64,000 nucleotides of DNA from Heterobasidion occidentale (Eukaryota; Basidiomycota; Agaricomycetes; Russulales; Bondarzewiaceae), in contig JBCAQO010000012.1 in assembly GCA_039111635.1 (NCBI GenBank), positions 1,612,001 to 1,676,000 of the forward strand. The letters are read 5' to 3'. The translations under genes were made by a program, and so were the position numbers. This document shows, in pieces, positions 12,214 to 24,387 of this stretch (positions are counted from its first letter, which is position 1; every line of letters begins with the position of its first letter). Below the pieces are notes generated by a model. That model made no database searches, was not told the origin of the DNA, and worked only from the letters and a program-made list of their open reading frames with translations.

Positions 12214-14307
12214 ATGATGGCGAACAATGACGGAGTGAGTATGGGAATTACGTATGGATCTCTCCTTGTAGGAACGATTCTATCTGGCATGTGAGTCTGC
12301 GGGTTTCCTGTGTCTAGACAGCACAAAGCCCATTCTCCTAAATCTTGTTCAATTGCGGATGCTAGATTGTATGGCATCACCTCGCTGCAGAGTATCCACT
12401 ACTTCAACAGCTATGTCACTAGAGATCGATGGGCATTGAAAACATTGGTGAGTCACCGAAGCATTATTGACGAAATCTGTAGGCAGTCAACATTGAACAC
12501 CCTTGTGACTTGTCAGATCTCGGTGCTATTGTGCGTGTATTCCCGAGGCAGCGCGCGCAATATTACACGGATTCTAATGCTCACGTTCGAATGTTCATCG
12601 ACACTGTCATCATGGTCTTGCACTTCCATGCTGCGTATCGCTATTTTATCGTAGACTTTGGTGACTCTACGGTTCTCGGAGGGCAGGCAGAGACATGGTG
12701 AAGTTGCTCATGCTCGCGTTGGAAGCTGTTGGAAGCTGATCTTTGCTTTTCTCGTTTATGCTGTAGGAGTATCCATGTGAGTGTCAATGATCCTGAAGCC
12801 CTATCTCTAATAGACTCAAAGATCGTACTAGTTCGAAGGCATGCTCACAGTTGAGGCTTCCCTTCCTCTACCATCGTTCACGATGCTGACTATCTCTGTG
12901 ACCAGGGTCTTATTACCTTTCTGTGCCAAATGTGAGAGTGAAGAACTGTGCCTCATGGAATCACGACTAAGTAAATCAACCCTAGGTTTTTTGTGATTCG
13001 AATCCACAAGCGTACGTGGTACGCTTGTTCTTCACAAGATCTCTGCTGAATTCTACATCCCAGTGCACCGAGGCCTTTACCCAAATTCTGTGACCCCAAC
13101 ATGGGTGTTCTTTTTCTTGGTGCGCCCTTTCAAAAGCTCCGACGTGCTATTTTTTGAACTCAAAGGGCTCCCCTTCGACTCTCAGACTATCCTTGCGGTA
13201 GTAGCGTTTGCAACTAGTCTAGGTATTCCTCTTATTGTCATATACACTTGGACCTACTGATGCTTTTCTTCACAGTCATCACTGTGCTCCTGTGCGTCTT
13301 TTCAGCGTCTTTGCTCTATGATAACATATATAACATATCCACGACTATCTCAATTGCAGCTTTTTAAGCCCGCTGTGGCTCACGCTCCAGATGAAGAAGC
13401 TGCAGGTAGGTACTAATCTGCTGGCTCGACACCCACATTAATAGTTGGTTCCGCCCAATTTTGCGAAGGCTATCATGCTCGTCAACGTCGTCAGCGCCAC
13501 CGTGCTCGACGTGCTCATTACGATCGCCCTGTGTGCCATCCTCCACCGCCAGCGCAGCGGCCTGAAGAGGTGAGAAAACGTCTTCGATCCTTCTTCACTT
13601 TGTTGAAGTCTATTGCAGCACAGACAACTTGATCAATGACCTGATGAGATTCATGATCACTAGAGGAATCATCACGACGTGAGTAGTGCTTGTTCTGCGT
13701 GCTCGCGGTACTGTGAACCTAACTCCCCTCCGGACCTCGTGTAGTATAGTGCAAGCGGCGACAATAGTCACTGTTCGTTCGCCCTTTACATATCTTATCA
13801 CGTACTTTTCGCGCTGACGAGCCGTCGCCGCTGTTAGTACCTCGCCGTGCCAGTTACTTTCGTCTCGCTGATCTTCCATCTTTCAACCAGCAAAAGTATG
13901 TCAGTTTTTTCGTCCAGGTTGCTCGCCGACCGCTAATACTCTCCCCGCGACCAAGTCTACGCGAACGCCGTTCTCACCACGTACGTACAGCATTCACCCC
14001 CTACCTCCTCCGTGGTATAATGTGCCGACCTCAATCTCGCCCCAAACAGCCTGACCTCACGCACGCCGCCCGGGGTCGTGGGGAACAAGGATACAGAGGT
14101 TCCTGGCGATACATGGGGCGAGCGCGCCGAACCCGATGCGCGCGCCACGATGACGACGATCGTCTTCCAAGTGCATACTGGTACGCTTGCGGTGAGTCCC
14201 GATGAGCCCCTGGCGCCCGAGCTGCCTTGCCGCTTATATTTCTAACACACATGCTTTCTGCTTGCACGCCTATACAGAGCCGCGCGACGGATGGAAGCCA
14301 AGTGTGA
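12214..14307 (+). CDS. DUF6534 paralogue D, intact apart from one lost splice acceptor
   Basis: Exon lengths match copies A and C throughout: 77-base first exon at 12214, micro-exons at 12517-12530 (14 nt), 12767-12776 (10 nt) and 12832-12849 (18 nt), and a 142-base penultimate exon of the same length as in A. The last exon ends at the TGA at 14305-14307. Marks are LVGTILSG, SLQSIHYFNSYVTRDRW, DTVIMVLHFHAAYRYF, STDNLINDLMRFMITRG and NKDTEVPGDTWGER. The intron after exon 3 should end at 12591-12592, where copy C has AG (ttgaag); here the bases are AT (tcgaat). No nearby AG keeps the frame, and retention runs into a stop. So it is either a very young pseudogene, a sequence error, or spliced unusually. 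Without that defect it would be as intact as A. Confidence 0.72.
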
Positions 14308-17040
14308 GCACCGCGTGGGCGGACCGTCGTGGATGAGAGATGTGAAAGAGAAGAGCGATATGAGCGTTCAAAGCTTCGATGTCTTGACGAGATGTAAGTT
14401 CTGGCATGGCGTGGATTGCAGACTGTCTTCTTGGATCAATTGGTTCTGGTTTCGGAAGGCGTTCGAGCGAACGATAGGGGCGTTTGCGGACTCTCCCAGA
14501 CCCGCCAGAGCAAGTACCGATTTACCATATCACGGGCATCGCGCGCAGAGCGTGCGCCGCCAGCGATCATATTGCGAACCCAGAAAACGTGAAGGAGGAC
14601 GAGCGCGGGCAATAGGTGGTGACATGCTCAACCGGCGCGCAAAACTCGAGCTTAGTACACCCCCAGCACTTGAGTCAGCTTTATCCTGAGATGGAGATCC
14701 AAAGGATGATGCTGAGTTGATCCGATAACCACAACAAAATTGCGTGGCTGAGATCACACCGAACGCGCCTTCGTGAGGCAGATGCTGAAATTGATCAGTG
14801 CCATTTCAGCATCCTCAATTCAGCATGGTCATCAACCCGCCACCGCGTCTCGGTAGATACTTCCCCATTAGGACTTATATTATTTTCACTCACGAATGAT
14901 AAAAGCAAAAAAAATGATATATAATCAATATCATGACTGTCAACAATCAGGCAGTATTCCGGCTTCCATTGCCTCCAAACTCCTGCATACCTCAACCATC
15001 ACCCATGAGATCATCGAGACACTTGAAGGATTACCCATGAAATCCAACCCTCAAGCCATCCAACTATGTCTGCTCTGTCCGAGACACTTAATACCGAACA
15101 TGTCACCGTATGCAGCCTCTGTCCTCCAAGCCGTCCCTCGTGCAAACAGGATCTGCGCATGGCCAACGGTAGTCAGTGATACAAATCACAAAGCAAATAG
15201 TGATGAAACATACGCTGACAGTCGCCGTGCGATAAGACAAGTGAAAGGAGGCAACACCTGCCGATAGCACATGAATGAAAAACCCAAATGAGGTGAAAAA
15301 AATAACAGACCGACGGATGATCTATCAAGCTGTCGTTTATGAGCGCGCTGCCAAGGAAGGCCGCCTTGCAACTACCCTGCTGCCTGTCTAGAAAAACCCA
15401 GCAAGCCTTTTTTGTCCAAGGAAAAGCACATAACCAGAGAGATTGGCACACTCAAGAGATCCTCCAAGGTTCCAAGGTCAGCCAGAGCTCCAAGTTCTTA
15501 TAGCCCAGTGCATTACAGCTGCAAGCACACACCCACACAAGCGACCCAGTTTAGGACGAGGAAGTCTCCGAGATAGGTCTTTTCCAAGGCCCAGTGTTTA
15601 CAAAGGTCCTTCAAGCACCCAGTTTCCAGGATTCGACGAGTGAGCTTTCTGAGAACGAGAGGGAGGAGCGAGTGATGGAGGTCGAAGTGATGATGTGGCA
15701 GCGATAAGGTTTCCTCGATGGGCACCATCACCCGTGACAGTCACGTGCCCTTTTCTTTTGAAGACATGGCAAGAAAGATGAAGACACGTCGAAGATCAGT
15801 TCTTGTTTTTTCTTATGGACTGCAGGTCAGAATGATGGTATCACTTTGAGAGAGCTGCAAGTTTTTGGTCAGAACCTAGACCATAAACCCTAAGAAACAC
15901 AGTCAATATGTCACACGGCATCGCAGTGGTGAAGCAGTTGAAGCGGAACGATTATCAGCGATAAATTTCGAAATGGTCAGGCGTGGGAATGTGACCCCAA
16001 AAAATTCAGGTTCAGATCTCAGCTTGATGCTGAGATACGAGCATTTCGGTATCATTTTGGCTTTCAAAAGGTTGTGGTGCTGAAATCCGGATTCTCAGCT
16101 TCATTCGGAGTGAGTCAAGGCTGATTCTGATTTTATTTCTTAGTTACAATCTCGTATCACGGATCAAGTCTCACTCCAAACAAGGCGCTGGGGGTGTATG
16201 AGGACTCCACCCACCACGCGCACAAGTACATGCATATCCGAACCGTAAGCACAAGAACGGCGAAAGAACCGCGCACGAGCCGATCGCCGTCGCCTGTTCG
16301 ATGCTGCATGCTCAGCGGCGTCTGTCCCACCTGCTGCACTGCTCCCTAGCGCCCCCCGGCGGTCGATTCGGTCGATCCAGCCAAGCCCGCCTGCGATCCT
16401 GTCCTGCACTCTGCGCACGGCACACCCGACGCGGACCTGCGCCCCACTGCCATAAAGTAAGCCCGGCACGTACGCGTAATGCACGCGCTCGAGTCCCCAC
16501 GACGCCTGTCAGTATATCTGCATACTAGTAGTGGGCGGGTGTACGCCTGATATGTCATCGGGCACCACTCGGGCACCGCGCGCGGGGCAGCTGCCATGGG
16601 CGGTGACGTGAAGCGCTCGCCTGACATAGGTCGATGGCCGTCAGCGCGCTATTGCTCAAGCGGGAGTCGGGAACGGACGTAGGATGTGCCGACGACGCAG
16701 ATGCGCGCGCAGAGGCGGAGACGTGGTACCCTCGCACTACTGCTAGTATGGTGGTATCCGAGTAGTATTCACTCACCTGGCACCATGCGGTGCAGCCGCT
16801 CAGCGCAGCAGAACCTGCAGTTTCTATGTGGCTGGACCCATCGCGCACCAGATGGGACTCGAGGAACCAAAGAGGGTCAGTATGCTGACTGCCTGTATCC
16901 TTTTATATCCCCCTTGCGGCCTCTTCATTGGGCTCGACCGATCCCCTCCCGAACGGAGAATGTGAAGGCGAGCAGGAGGCGAGCGGGCTTGGAAGGAGAC
17001 TAGCCTCTCTGTCCTGATACTAGAGGGAGTGGCCGCCGCA
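14308..17040. other. Gene-poor stretch
   Basis: No frame here convinces me. 14700-14840 and 15990-16130 share words such as gatgctgag and tgctgaaat, possibly decayed repeat material. 16150-16900 is GC-rich with overlapping open frames on both strands (for example 16164-16484 minus), which is what random GC-rich DNA also gives. Confidence 0.35.
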
Positions 17041-17078
17041 AGGCGCTGTCATGGATAACGCATCGCCTGAATTTCCGA

Positions 17079-17785
17079 TACTATCGTTGCACCGGAGTTG
17101 CAAATGGTATGAGAGTTCAAAATCGAGCTCCTCGCAGCAACTTTTGATGGCACCTCTTGAAGAAATTCACGGTTGTTTATTCAAGCACTCTTCAAGTATC
17201 AGAATTCTTTCGAGAACAGAAATTGGGTGCAGCAGTGAGGAGGCAATGAATAATGGTTTTTAGGGCAGAAGTATCTGAGAGATGCTCAAGATCTCTCAGA
17301 TCCTAGAGCTCAATTACAAAACTAAAAAAATTTGAATATGAAGAGGTATCACTGAAAGCATTCAAGTTATTTTTTTTGACTTTGAGGGCTCCACTGCTCT
17401 TCACCAAATTTCTTTTGATGGGCAGTGCCCGATGGCAGGCAGAGTGACAGGGAGTCTCGGGCCGTGTGATGCTTGGTCAATCTTTGAATCTCCGCATGGT
17501 AGGTCATTCCGCAGTGCGCGCCGTCGGAGTTCGAGTTTAAACGTGACGACGTGTGACCCAATCATCGGCAAGATTTGCAACTCCCAAGCTTTGCTCGTTT
17601 TCGGACACCCCTTCTCAATCATATCACAATAATTCTTTGAGTCTGCTCAAAAATCTGAAAAAATAACAGAACACATTTTAAGAAGCTTCCACAGGTACCA
17701 TAAAAATTTGGAGCGAGAGAGAGCCAAACTCAAGATGCTACAAAGAAATCTTTTTTTCTTTTGCAACTCCGGTGCAACGATAGTA
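17079..17785. repeat. 26-base perfect inverted repeat with about 655-base spacer
   Basis: 17079-17104 (tactatcgttgcaccggagt then tgcaaa) recurs as its exact reverse complement at 17760-17785. The flanks do not extend the match. It may mark the ends of a decayed non-autonomous element or one long foldback; no transposase frame lies between. Confidence 0.6.
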
Positions 17786-18784
17786 GGTTGTTTCTTCAAG
17801 AATATACAAGCTGAAGGTGCGATGCCGTCCTCGGGGATTTGGGCCTGAGCCCGACGATCTTTGCTCTTTCGAATGATATTGAACTCGAGAGTAATGAGAG
17901 TCAAGGCACACACAGCACAACATGACGATGCCTTGCATACCAGACTGCCGATGAAGAAACCCCTTATAGACTTTGCTCTAATGTCGAGGTCGAGGTCGCT
18001 CCACGTAGCGAGATACGCTGCAGCGATTCAGTAAAAAAAAACTGTTCGACCTAGATAAGCACCCAATGCGAGTATTTTCTTCGTCGATTCCTGAGCATTC
18101 CCTGCTCTCTTAAGCAGCCTTGACTCTTGAGCAGTCTTGAGCGCGATCCTGAGTGCTGCCGCGGTCAGAAGCAGACCAAAGCCTGCGGCAACGAAGAGAA
18201 AACGACCTGGGGCTGGATCGTGCCTGTGCACCTGCGTGCCTGCTGTACATTTCTGGTAATAAGTACGGTAATCAAGCTCGATAAGAAAAATGCTTGGGCA
18301 GATAACCGCGACGCCGGGCGCTGATTGGGCGATACGCGCCGCGTCGTTTTCGGACCCCGGGCACCCCTTTCCCCCAGGTCTCGCGCTGTCCCGCGTGACC
18401 GAAATCCCAGTAGGCGGTGGGTGGGTATGTTCTGTAGATCTGTGAAGGAAGGTGGAGAACCCGAAGGTGGAAGAGAAGAGTGCGAGGCTGGTAATGGCAA
18501 AAACGGCGCGTCGTTTCGTCCTCCACGATTTGTACAGTACTTACAGCGCCACTGACCGCAGCAGAATTGGCCGCGGACATGAACCACAGGCACACGTCGG
18601 CGAGTCCGAAGATAGGAGCACATCTGTCGCAAATTAGCGTCCGGCAGTTGACAGATCCGTGCCCATACGATCCTGCGCGCCCCAAAGTACATCTTAAACG
18701 GGGCATAGTCTCCTCTAGTCCCGAGAAAAGAGCAGAACGGCGCGGAAAGAAGAGTGTCGGTAGGAAGGAGCGGTCGCCGGGGGA
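17786..18784. other. Intergenic; weak minus-strand frames
   Basis: Minus-strand frames at 18165-18692 and 18272-18802 (for example DRCAPIFGLADVCLWFMSAA) have a hydrophobic, exon-like passage and could belong to a small membrane-protein gene divergent from the ammonium transporter. I could not join exons convincingly and do not call a gene. Confidence 0.25.
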
Positions 18785-19076
18785 CAGGGCGCTATCGGGC
18801 ATGCCAAGGTGAAGGCGGTGGGGAGCGGCGGCGGGTTGTCGCTGTGCGGGATCAAGGTGTCAATTTGCAGGGCAGCCGTCTGTCCATGCTGTTATCGGCA
18901 TGTGGAATGCAGCTTATCTGGGCGTGGGCGGGCGTCGCTCCTCCTTTCGCCTCCTTCTCTTCCTCCTTCCTTCATCCCCCTTCCCTCCTTCATCCAGAGA
19001 AGCAACCAGACTCGCTGCCAGGCGTCCATCCTAGCGCGCCCCCCGCTCTGGAAGTTAGACCCTGCTTGTCTTCACC
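18785..19076 (+). promoter_or_regulatory. Ammonium transporter promoter with GATA-type sites
   Basis: Three matches to the HGATAR core bound by fungal GATA nitrogen regulators lie upstream of the ATG, all readable on the minus strand: CGATAG (18792-18797), CGATAA (18892-18897) and AGATAAG (18913-18919). A pyrimidine-rich tract at about 18945-19005 precedes the start, as often seen in fungal promoters. Nitrogen-catabolite control is inferred from the target gene plus the sites. Confidence 0.45.
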
Positions 19077-20859
19077 ATGGTCAACGTCACCTATGATGCT
19101 TGTACGCCTTCTGCGTCACTCACTCTAGCACTTTGCTCACAGTTGTTCTCTCTTCACATCCACGTCCTCTAGCGGGCGACCTGCAGTACACCGACCCTGA
19201 CACGGGCGCCATCACCGTCTACAACCTCGGCGACATCGCCTGGGTCATCTCCGCCACTGCCTTGGTCTGGATCATGATTCCCGGCGTCGGCTTTTTCTAC
19301 TCTGGCCTCCTCAGGCGCAAGAACGCCCTCTCCATGATATGGGCCTCCATGATGACCCTCGCCGTCGTCTCCTTCGAGGTGCGTCCTGCGCGCGCGCTTC
19401 ATCGTTCCTGAAATGAGAAGCTCGCGTCGCTGATACTCGCCGCAGTGGTTCTTCTGGGGCTACTCCCTCGCATTCAGCGAAACCGGGAACAAGTACATCG
19501 GTGACCTCAGTCAGTCCACAGACACCAATCAATAAGCCAGCGCTGACCCCCCGCCCGCCCACAGAATACTTCGGCCTCAAGGGCGTCCTCGACCAGCCCT
19601 CCATCGGCAGCACGCGCATCCCCGCTCTCGCCTTCTGCGTCTTCCAGCTCATGTTCGCCGCCATCACCCCGATGCTCGCGCTCGGCGCCATCGCGGAGCG
19701 CGCGCGCCTGGGCCCGACGATGGTCTTCGTCTTCGTCTGGTCGACGATCGTGTACAACCCGATCGCGTGCTGGACCTGGAACGCGAACGGCTGGTCGCTG
19801 CTCATGGGCGGGCTCGACTTCGCGGGCGGCACGCCCGTGCACATCTCCTCCGGCACCGCCGCGCTCGCGATCAGCGTGTACCTCGGCAAGCGCCGAGGGT
19901 ACGGCACGGAGCGCCTCGCGTACAAGCCGCACAACACGTCCTACGTCGTGCTCGGGACCGTGTTCCTGTGGTTCGGGTGGTTCGGGTTCAACGGCGGCTC
20001 GGCGCTCAGCGCGAACCTGCGCGCGGTGCAGGCGTGCATCGTCACGAATTTGGCGGCGAGCGTCGGCGGGTTGACGTGGATGCTGTGGGACTACAGGCTC
20101 GAGCGCAAGTGGAGCGTCGTCGGCTTTTGCTCCGGCGCGGTCGCGGGGCTCGTCGCGATCACGCCGGGCTCCGGATACGTCGGCGCGCGTGAGTCTCTCT
20201 TCTCTTGTGCCTTTTGTTTGGGGTCACCAGGGCTGATGCTCGCGCGCAGCCGCAGCGGTGTTGTTTGGCGTGCTGGGCGGCACGGTGTGCAATTTTGCGA
20301 CGCAGCTCAAGTTTTACCTGCACTACGACGACGCGCTCGATATCTTCGCCGTGCACACCATCGGCGGCATCGTCGGGAACGTGCGTGCTCGCCTCCATCA
20401 TCTTATCATCTCGCTCGCACACTGACCCCGCGCGCCGCCGCATAGATCCTGACGGGGCTCTTCGCGCAGAGCTCGGTCGCCGGGTTCGACGGGATCGCCG
20501 TGATCCCCGGGGGGTGGCTCGACCACCACTACATCCAGCTCGGGTACCAGATCGCGGACTCGATGAGCGGGATGGCGTACTCGTTCGTGCTCACGACCAT
20601 CATCCTCTGGATCATGCACTACATCCCGGGGCTGCGCATGCGCACGACGGAGGAGGCGGAGGTGGTCGGCATGGACGACTACGATATGGGTGAGTTTGCG
20701 TACGATTATGTCGGGCTGGAGGCGGATCTTGGCGTGAGGGACGTGGAGGGCGGGTTGAGGAAGGAGCTGGAGAACCATACGGACGGCGGGAGGGAGCCAC
20801 GGCATCATGTGGTGGAGGCGGCGAGCAGCGCGGCGAGCGACGAGGAGAAGAGGGTGTAG
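19077..20859 (+). CDS. Ammonium transporter, MEP/AMT/Rh family
   Basis: Imports ammonium across the plasma membrane and in some fungi also senses it. Exons: 19077-19101, 19173-19378, 19446-19500, 19565-20188, 20250-20380, 20446-20859. This gives 484 residues, the usual length. Visible family features are IPGVGFFYSGLLRRKNALS in helix 1, GAIAERARL, and the first pore histidine in DFAGGTPVHISSGTAAL with the conserved Asp before it. They continue with FGWFGFNGGSAL and the second pore histidine in DIFAVHTIGGIVGNILTGLF. The last part of the domain is followed by the fungal cytosolic tail with MGEFAYDYV. Both pore histidines are present, as in yeast Mep2 and AmtB, whereas yeast Mep1/Mep3 have Glu at the first. 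The tail is rich in Glu, Gly and Ala and could carry phosphorylation sites. Codon use is strongly GC3, unlike the accessory genes in this window. Confidence 0.96.
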
Positions 20860-23054
20860 AGTTGTGTAGGTGGGCTTCTTTCGTTTGCTTTTCTTGTCTG
20901 TTTCTTCTACTTGTTGCTCGCCACCTCAGATACACACACACACACATATATATACAGTATAGCTCCCCAGAGTTCGCTCGGGCTCTGCTTGTGGGTTAAT
21001 CATGTCAGCAGCAGTCGCCGTTCGTTCCTTGGTATCGTCCATCTCTTGTCTTTTCTTATATATCTTGGTTGGTCCATGTCAGACGCCACCGCCATCGTAG
21101 GCTCTCCGACAGGGGAGTCTCCGCTTCTACATAGCTGCTCTAGCCCCACCGCAAAGGGTTGGTTCGGGCTGGGGTTGATGTTTCATACTTATGCGCTGCG
21201 TCGCGTCGTGCGGCCTCTGTAAGCGTAGACCACGCGTCTGCTGCAGATGCAGATTTTTATCTCCCTGGGCGGAATCAAAGTCACCTAAATGACATTGCCT
21301 GAAAGGTGGCTATGAGCAGTTCAACAGTGCGAGTTGTACATTTTCTTCTAAAGGATGGAACACGTGAGATATACGCGTCATATCAATCGCATGTGTGACT
21401 TCCATCGCCAACCCTGAGTGGGGTCCAATGACAGGCAGGTGAGAATGTATCGTTGGTGTCCAGCTCGAAGTGTACGTGGCCAAGTACCATGCGTTGGAAT
21501 CGCACGAAGGGGCCATGGGATGACAAGCATCCTGGGTAAACGAGGAAAGGGAAGTCGAGAGGGTCAATACAACGAGACGCGGAGCCATTATTTTCGACCG
21601 AGGAGTCGACATCTTTTTTTTGAAGACCGTGCACGGTGTTGAGCAGTAAACGAGTATATTGTATGATTGAAACAGGAATACAAGCTTGTCATGCTGCAAC
21701 AATTTGTATACCAATTCACCGGACGCAGTAGACAAACCATTTACCTGTTTGTAGAGACACTCGCACCGAGTGAACACTGTGTTAGCCGAGTCGAACACGG
21801 TTAGCTACTTGGTGTACCGACGAGGGTGCGCTCACGGAAGATGATGTCTGAGTATGATATTTATCAGACACCTGGAGAGCCCAAAGAGCAAGGTATGGAG
21901 AAACGTGAAAGGACGTTGGACGCCTGCCGCCGCCTGTGTCCTGATCGACGACCTCAAAGGCGACCACGAGGCGCTATCCTGCGTATGCATACGCCAAATT
22001 TCGTACGACTAGTATACTTTCCGTGTATTGCGGATTCAACTATACCTATCGAACGTCCGTCAGTGGAGAATGGGGAACTCCGAGTTCCGGAAGTCTTGCT
22101 CGGACGATCCGAGTTCTCAAACGCTATCGCGCGGGGAGTTCGGCATTCGCAGATACGCCGTGAGGGGCCAGAGTGAAAGAGGGAAGCCAAAAGTATGCTA
22201 TGCTGATGGCGCAGTTCCATCTCCGTGAAGCGGGAAGACAGACACCGTCCAATTCAACGGCGCGACACAGCCCCGGGCGAATGCACCTCCCCCGCGAATG
22301 GTTGAGGATTGGCGTGAGGCTGGGAAGCTGTCAAGTGCAAGATCGACGGCGTAAATAAATGACGGCTGTATGGCCGCGCTTGGACATGCGAAACATTCAT
22401 GCTGTAGGGACTGGCCTTCCTTCAAATAGGTTTTTGTCTGGACTGCCAACGCTCCTAGGCCTGATGAGGTGGTACAACTGAAAATGGTCGGTGACTGTTA
22501 CCCACAACCTGACACAAAAGGATGTTAACATGACGAGGTAAAGCCCAAGGTGATCAGCTTTGGTCAACAGAGCCCGTCTTGCCTCAGATAGAGAGAGGGA
22601 GAATTTTCTTAGAACCTAGTCTGCGTGAGTGATGAGCATAGGGAGCCCGGGCGGCGCGTTTGCTATCAGTGTAGATATTCCTGAATAAGGATGATGTCAA
22701 AGTAGGATTGCCAGAAAAGAGACTATGAGCAGTCTAGCGGTGCGAGCATGAAGCAATGCACTCCGAAGCGCAAGCATACTGTTTTCTTGTCGTCTCCCAC
22801 GGTGGTTTGGCCTTGCTTGGCTCCCGCCAACACTCTTTGGTAGGCTCGGACACAGCCGGTCTTTCCCAATCCGCCGCTCCGCTTGGGCTCCGACAAGGGC
22901 TCCATGGGTATAGAGCCAGCTCGGCTTTCCTGGCCGTAAGGACTCCGACGAAAACGGCCGTGGCTTTTCAAAGCTCGCTTGGCCTATTCCGCTTGGTAAG
23001 CACGAGGCTACTCTTTCGGCGTCGAGCAACCCATCGTCCTCATCGTCCTTCGCA
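20860..23054. other. Intergenic, with a short tandem repeat and a diverged repeat pair
   Basis: 20931-20954 is an (AC)n-(AT)n microsatellite in the transporter's 3' flank. Segments at about 21275-21340 and 22695-22750 share a diverged repeat (ctatgagcag, then gcgag, with similar upstream words). The 162-codon minus-strand frame at 21310-21798 and the 184-codon frame at 22697-23251 resemble nothing I know. Confidence 0.35.
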
Positions 23055-24387
23055 ATGGCGACCCTTTTCTCCTTGGCTAGAGCTAGGCCTCTCCACCTCT
23101 CTCCCAGCAAATTTCTCACATCCCGCGCAGCGACATTGCGAAGCCTCCATGTCTCGCCCATAGGTGCGTTTTCTTGCCAATTCGTGACGCCGCTCTGAAT
23201 TCGCCATTCGCAATGCTTTTCTTGCTCGCACATATACCATTGTAACCTCACTCAGCACAAAAAGTGAAAAAGGGAAGAAGGGCCGCGAGCGCCGACGTTG
23301 ACAACCTCTTCTCCGACTCGAACGACACCTCTGGCGACCTCTTCACCTTCACCTCCTCCGAGTCCGTACCCACCTCATCGTCCGCCTCCACTACTTCTCC
23401 GACGGGAGTCAGTTCCTCACTGTACCCAGCCTCTGCCAATGCGAGGTATAATGGCCGCCTCGACCCAGCGGCGCGGGCGCAGCGGTTCGACGAGCTCCTC
23501 GCGTTCGTCCAGGCGCACATAGGCCGCAGCCCCACAGCCAAGGACGCGCTTCAGGTCCGTGACTCCGCGTGGAAGCACCTCTTCTCGCTTGCAAAGGAGC
23601 GTGCGCAGATGGAGCGCGCCGTCGCGATGTTCGCGCAATGGCGGGAGGGCGGGCGCGCGTTCAAGCCCGACATGGTCATGGCCTTCGTCCGTGAGTGCAC
23701 TCTCTCGCTCTCCCCCCCTCCTTCCGTTCTCGCCCGTCTGTTTCTGATCTGCCTGCGATTTTAGGTCGCTGCGAGGAGCTCAGGTGCCCCGACCTCGCGC
23801 TCGACGTGTTCGCGAACCGCCCAAAATATGGCATGGACCTTGCTTCGCCCACCGCCGGGCGCAGGCTACTGCACGCGCTGCACGCGCACCATCCGCTCTC
23901 TGCCAGCGTCACCCTTGGTGCGCTCTACGGGCTCTACCGCCTTCCCCCACTCGCCTCGGACCCTATCGCCTGTGCGCTCCTCCTCTCTGCATGTCTGCGC
24001 GCCACTACCGCCTCTGCTACCCCAGTTCCTTCGCCTTCCTCCGCCTCTTCCACATCACCCGACGCACCGAGCGACGCGGCCCCCACGCCGCCCGTAGCGC
24101 CCGCTAAGTCTCCCGCCAAGCCCGCGCGCGTCGTCGCGAATGCGCTGCTCCCCGTGCTACGCGATCTGCTTACGAAGACAGAGCCGATGCCGATCGACCC
24201 GAACGGCCCGCGCAAGGGCGCTGGGCACGCGGGCGAGCTCGTGCGCGAGCGCGTGTGGCTCAAGTGGTGCCTGCATCGCATCGAGCGCGCGCTGGTGAGC
24301 CGCGGCGAGGACGCGGGGTGGGTGCGCGAGTGGAGGGTAAGGAGTGGATATGTGAGCGAGGAGATGGTCGGGCGCGCGGCGGTATAG
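23055..24387 (+). CDS. Mitochondrially targeted helical-repeat-like protein
   Basis: Three exons, 23055-23163, 23256-23690 and 23765-24387, join in phase to 388 residues. The first 35 or so residues (MATLFSLARARPLHLSPS, then FLTSRAATLRSLHVSP) are rich in Arg, Ser and Leu without acids, a typical mitochondrial presequence. A low-complexity Ser/Thr stretch follows, then helical segments (FDELLAFVQAHIGR; CPDLALDVFANRPKYGMDL) resembling PPR-like organelle RNA or ribosome factors. A Pro/Ala/Ser linker at about residues 265-300 separates a basic C-terminal part (VWLKWCLHRIERAL). I suspect a mitochondrial small-subunit-associated or mRNA-processing factor but cannot name it. The high GC3 suggests a conserved, expressed gene. 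Confidence 0.72.

Noticed and set aside
16164..16848. Arg/Ala-rich frames on both strands
   Set aside because: GC-rich sequence gives such frames in all phases; no motifs and no consistent splice structure.
18165..18802. Overlapping 175-176 codon minus-strand frames before the ammonium transporter
   Set aside because: Two different frames are open over the same GC-rich DNA and neither matches a family; random openness is likely.
19507..19932. Long antisense frames over the ammonium transporter
   Set aside because: Shadow frames caused by GC3 bias of the real gene.
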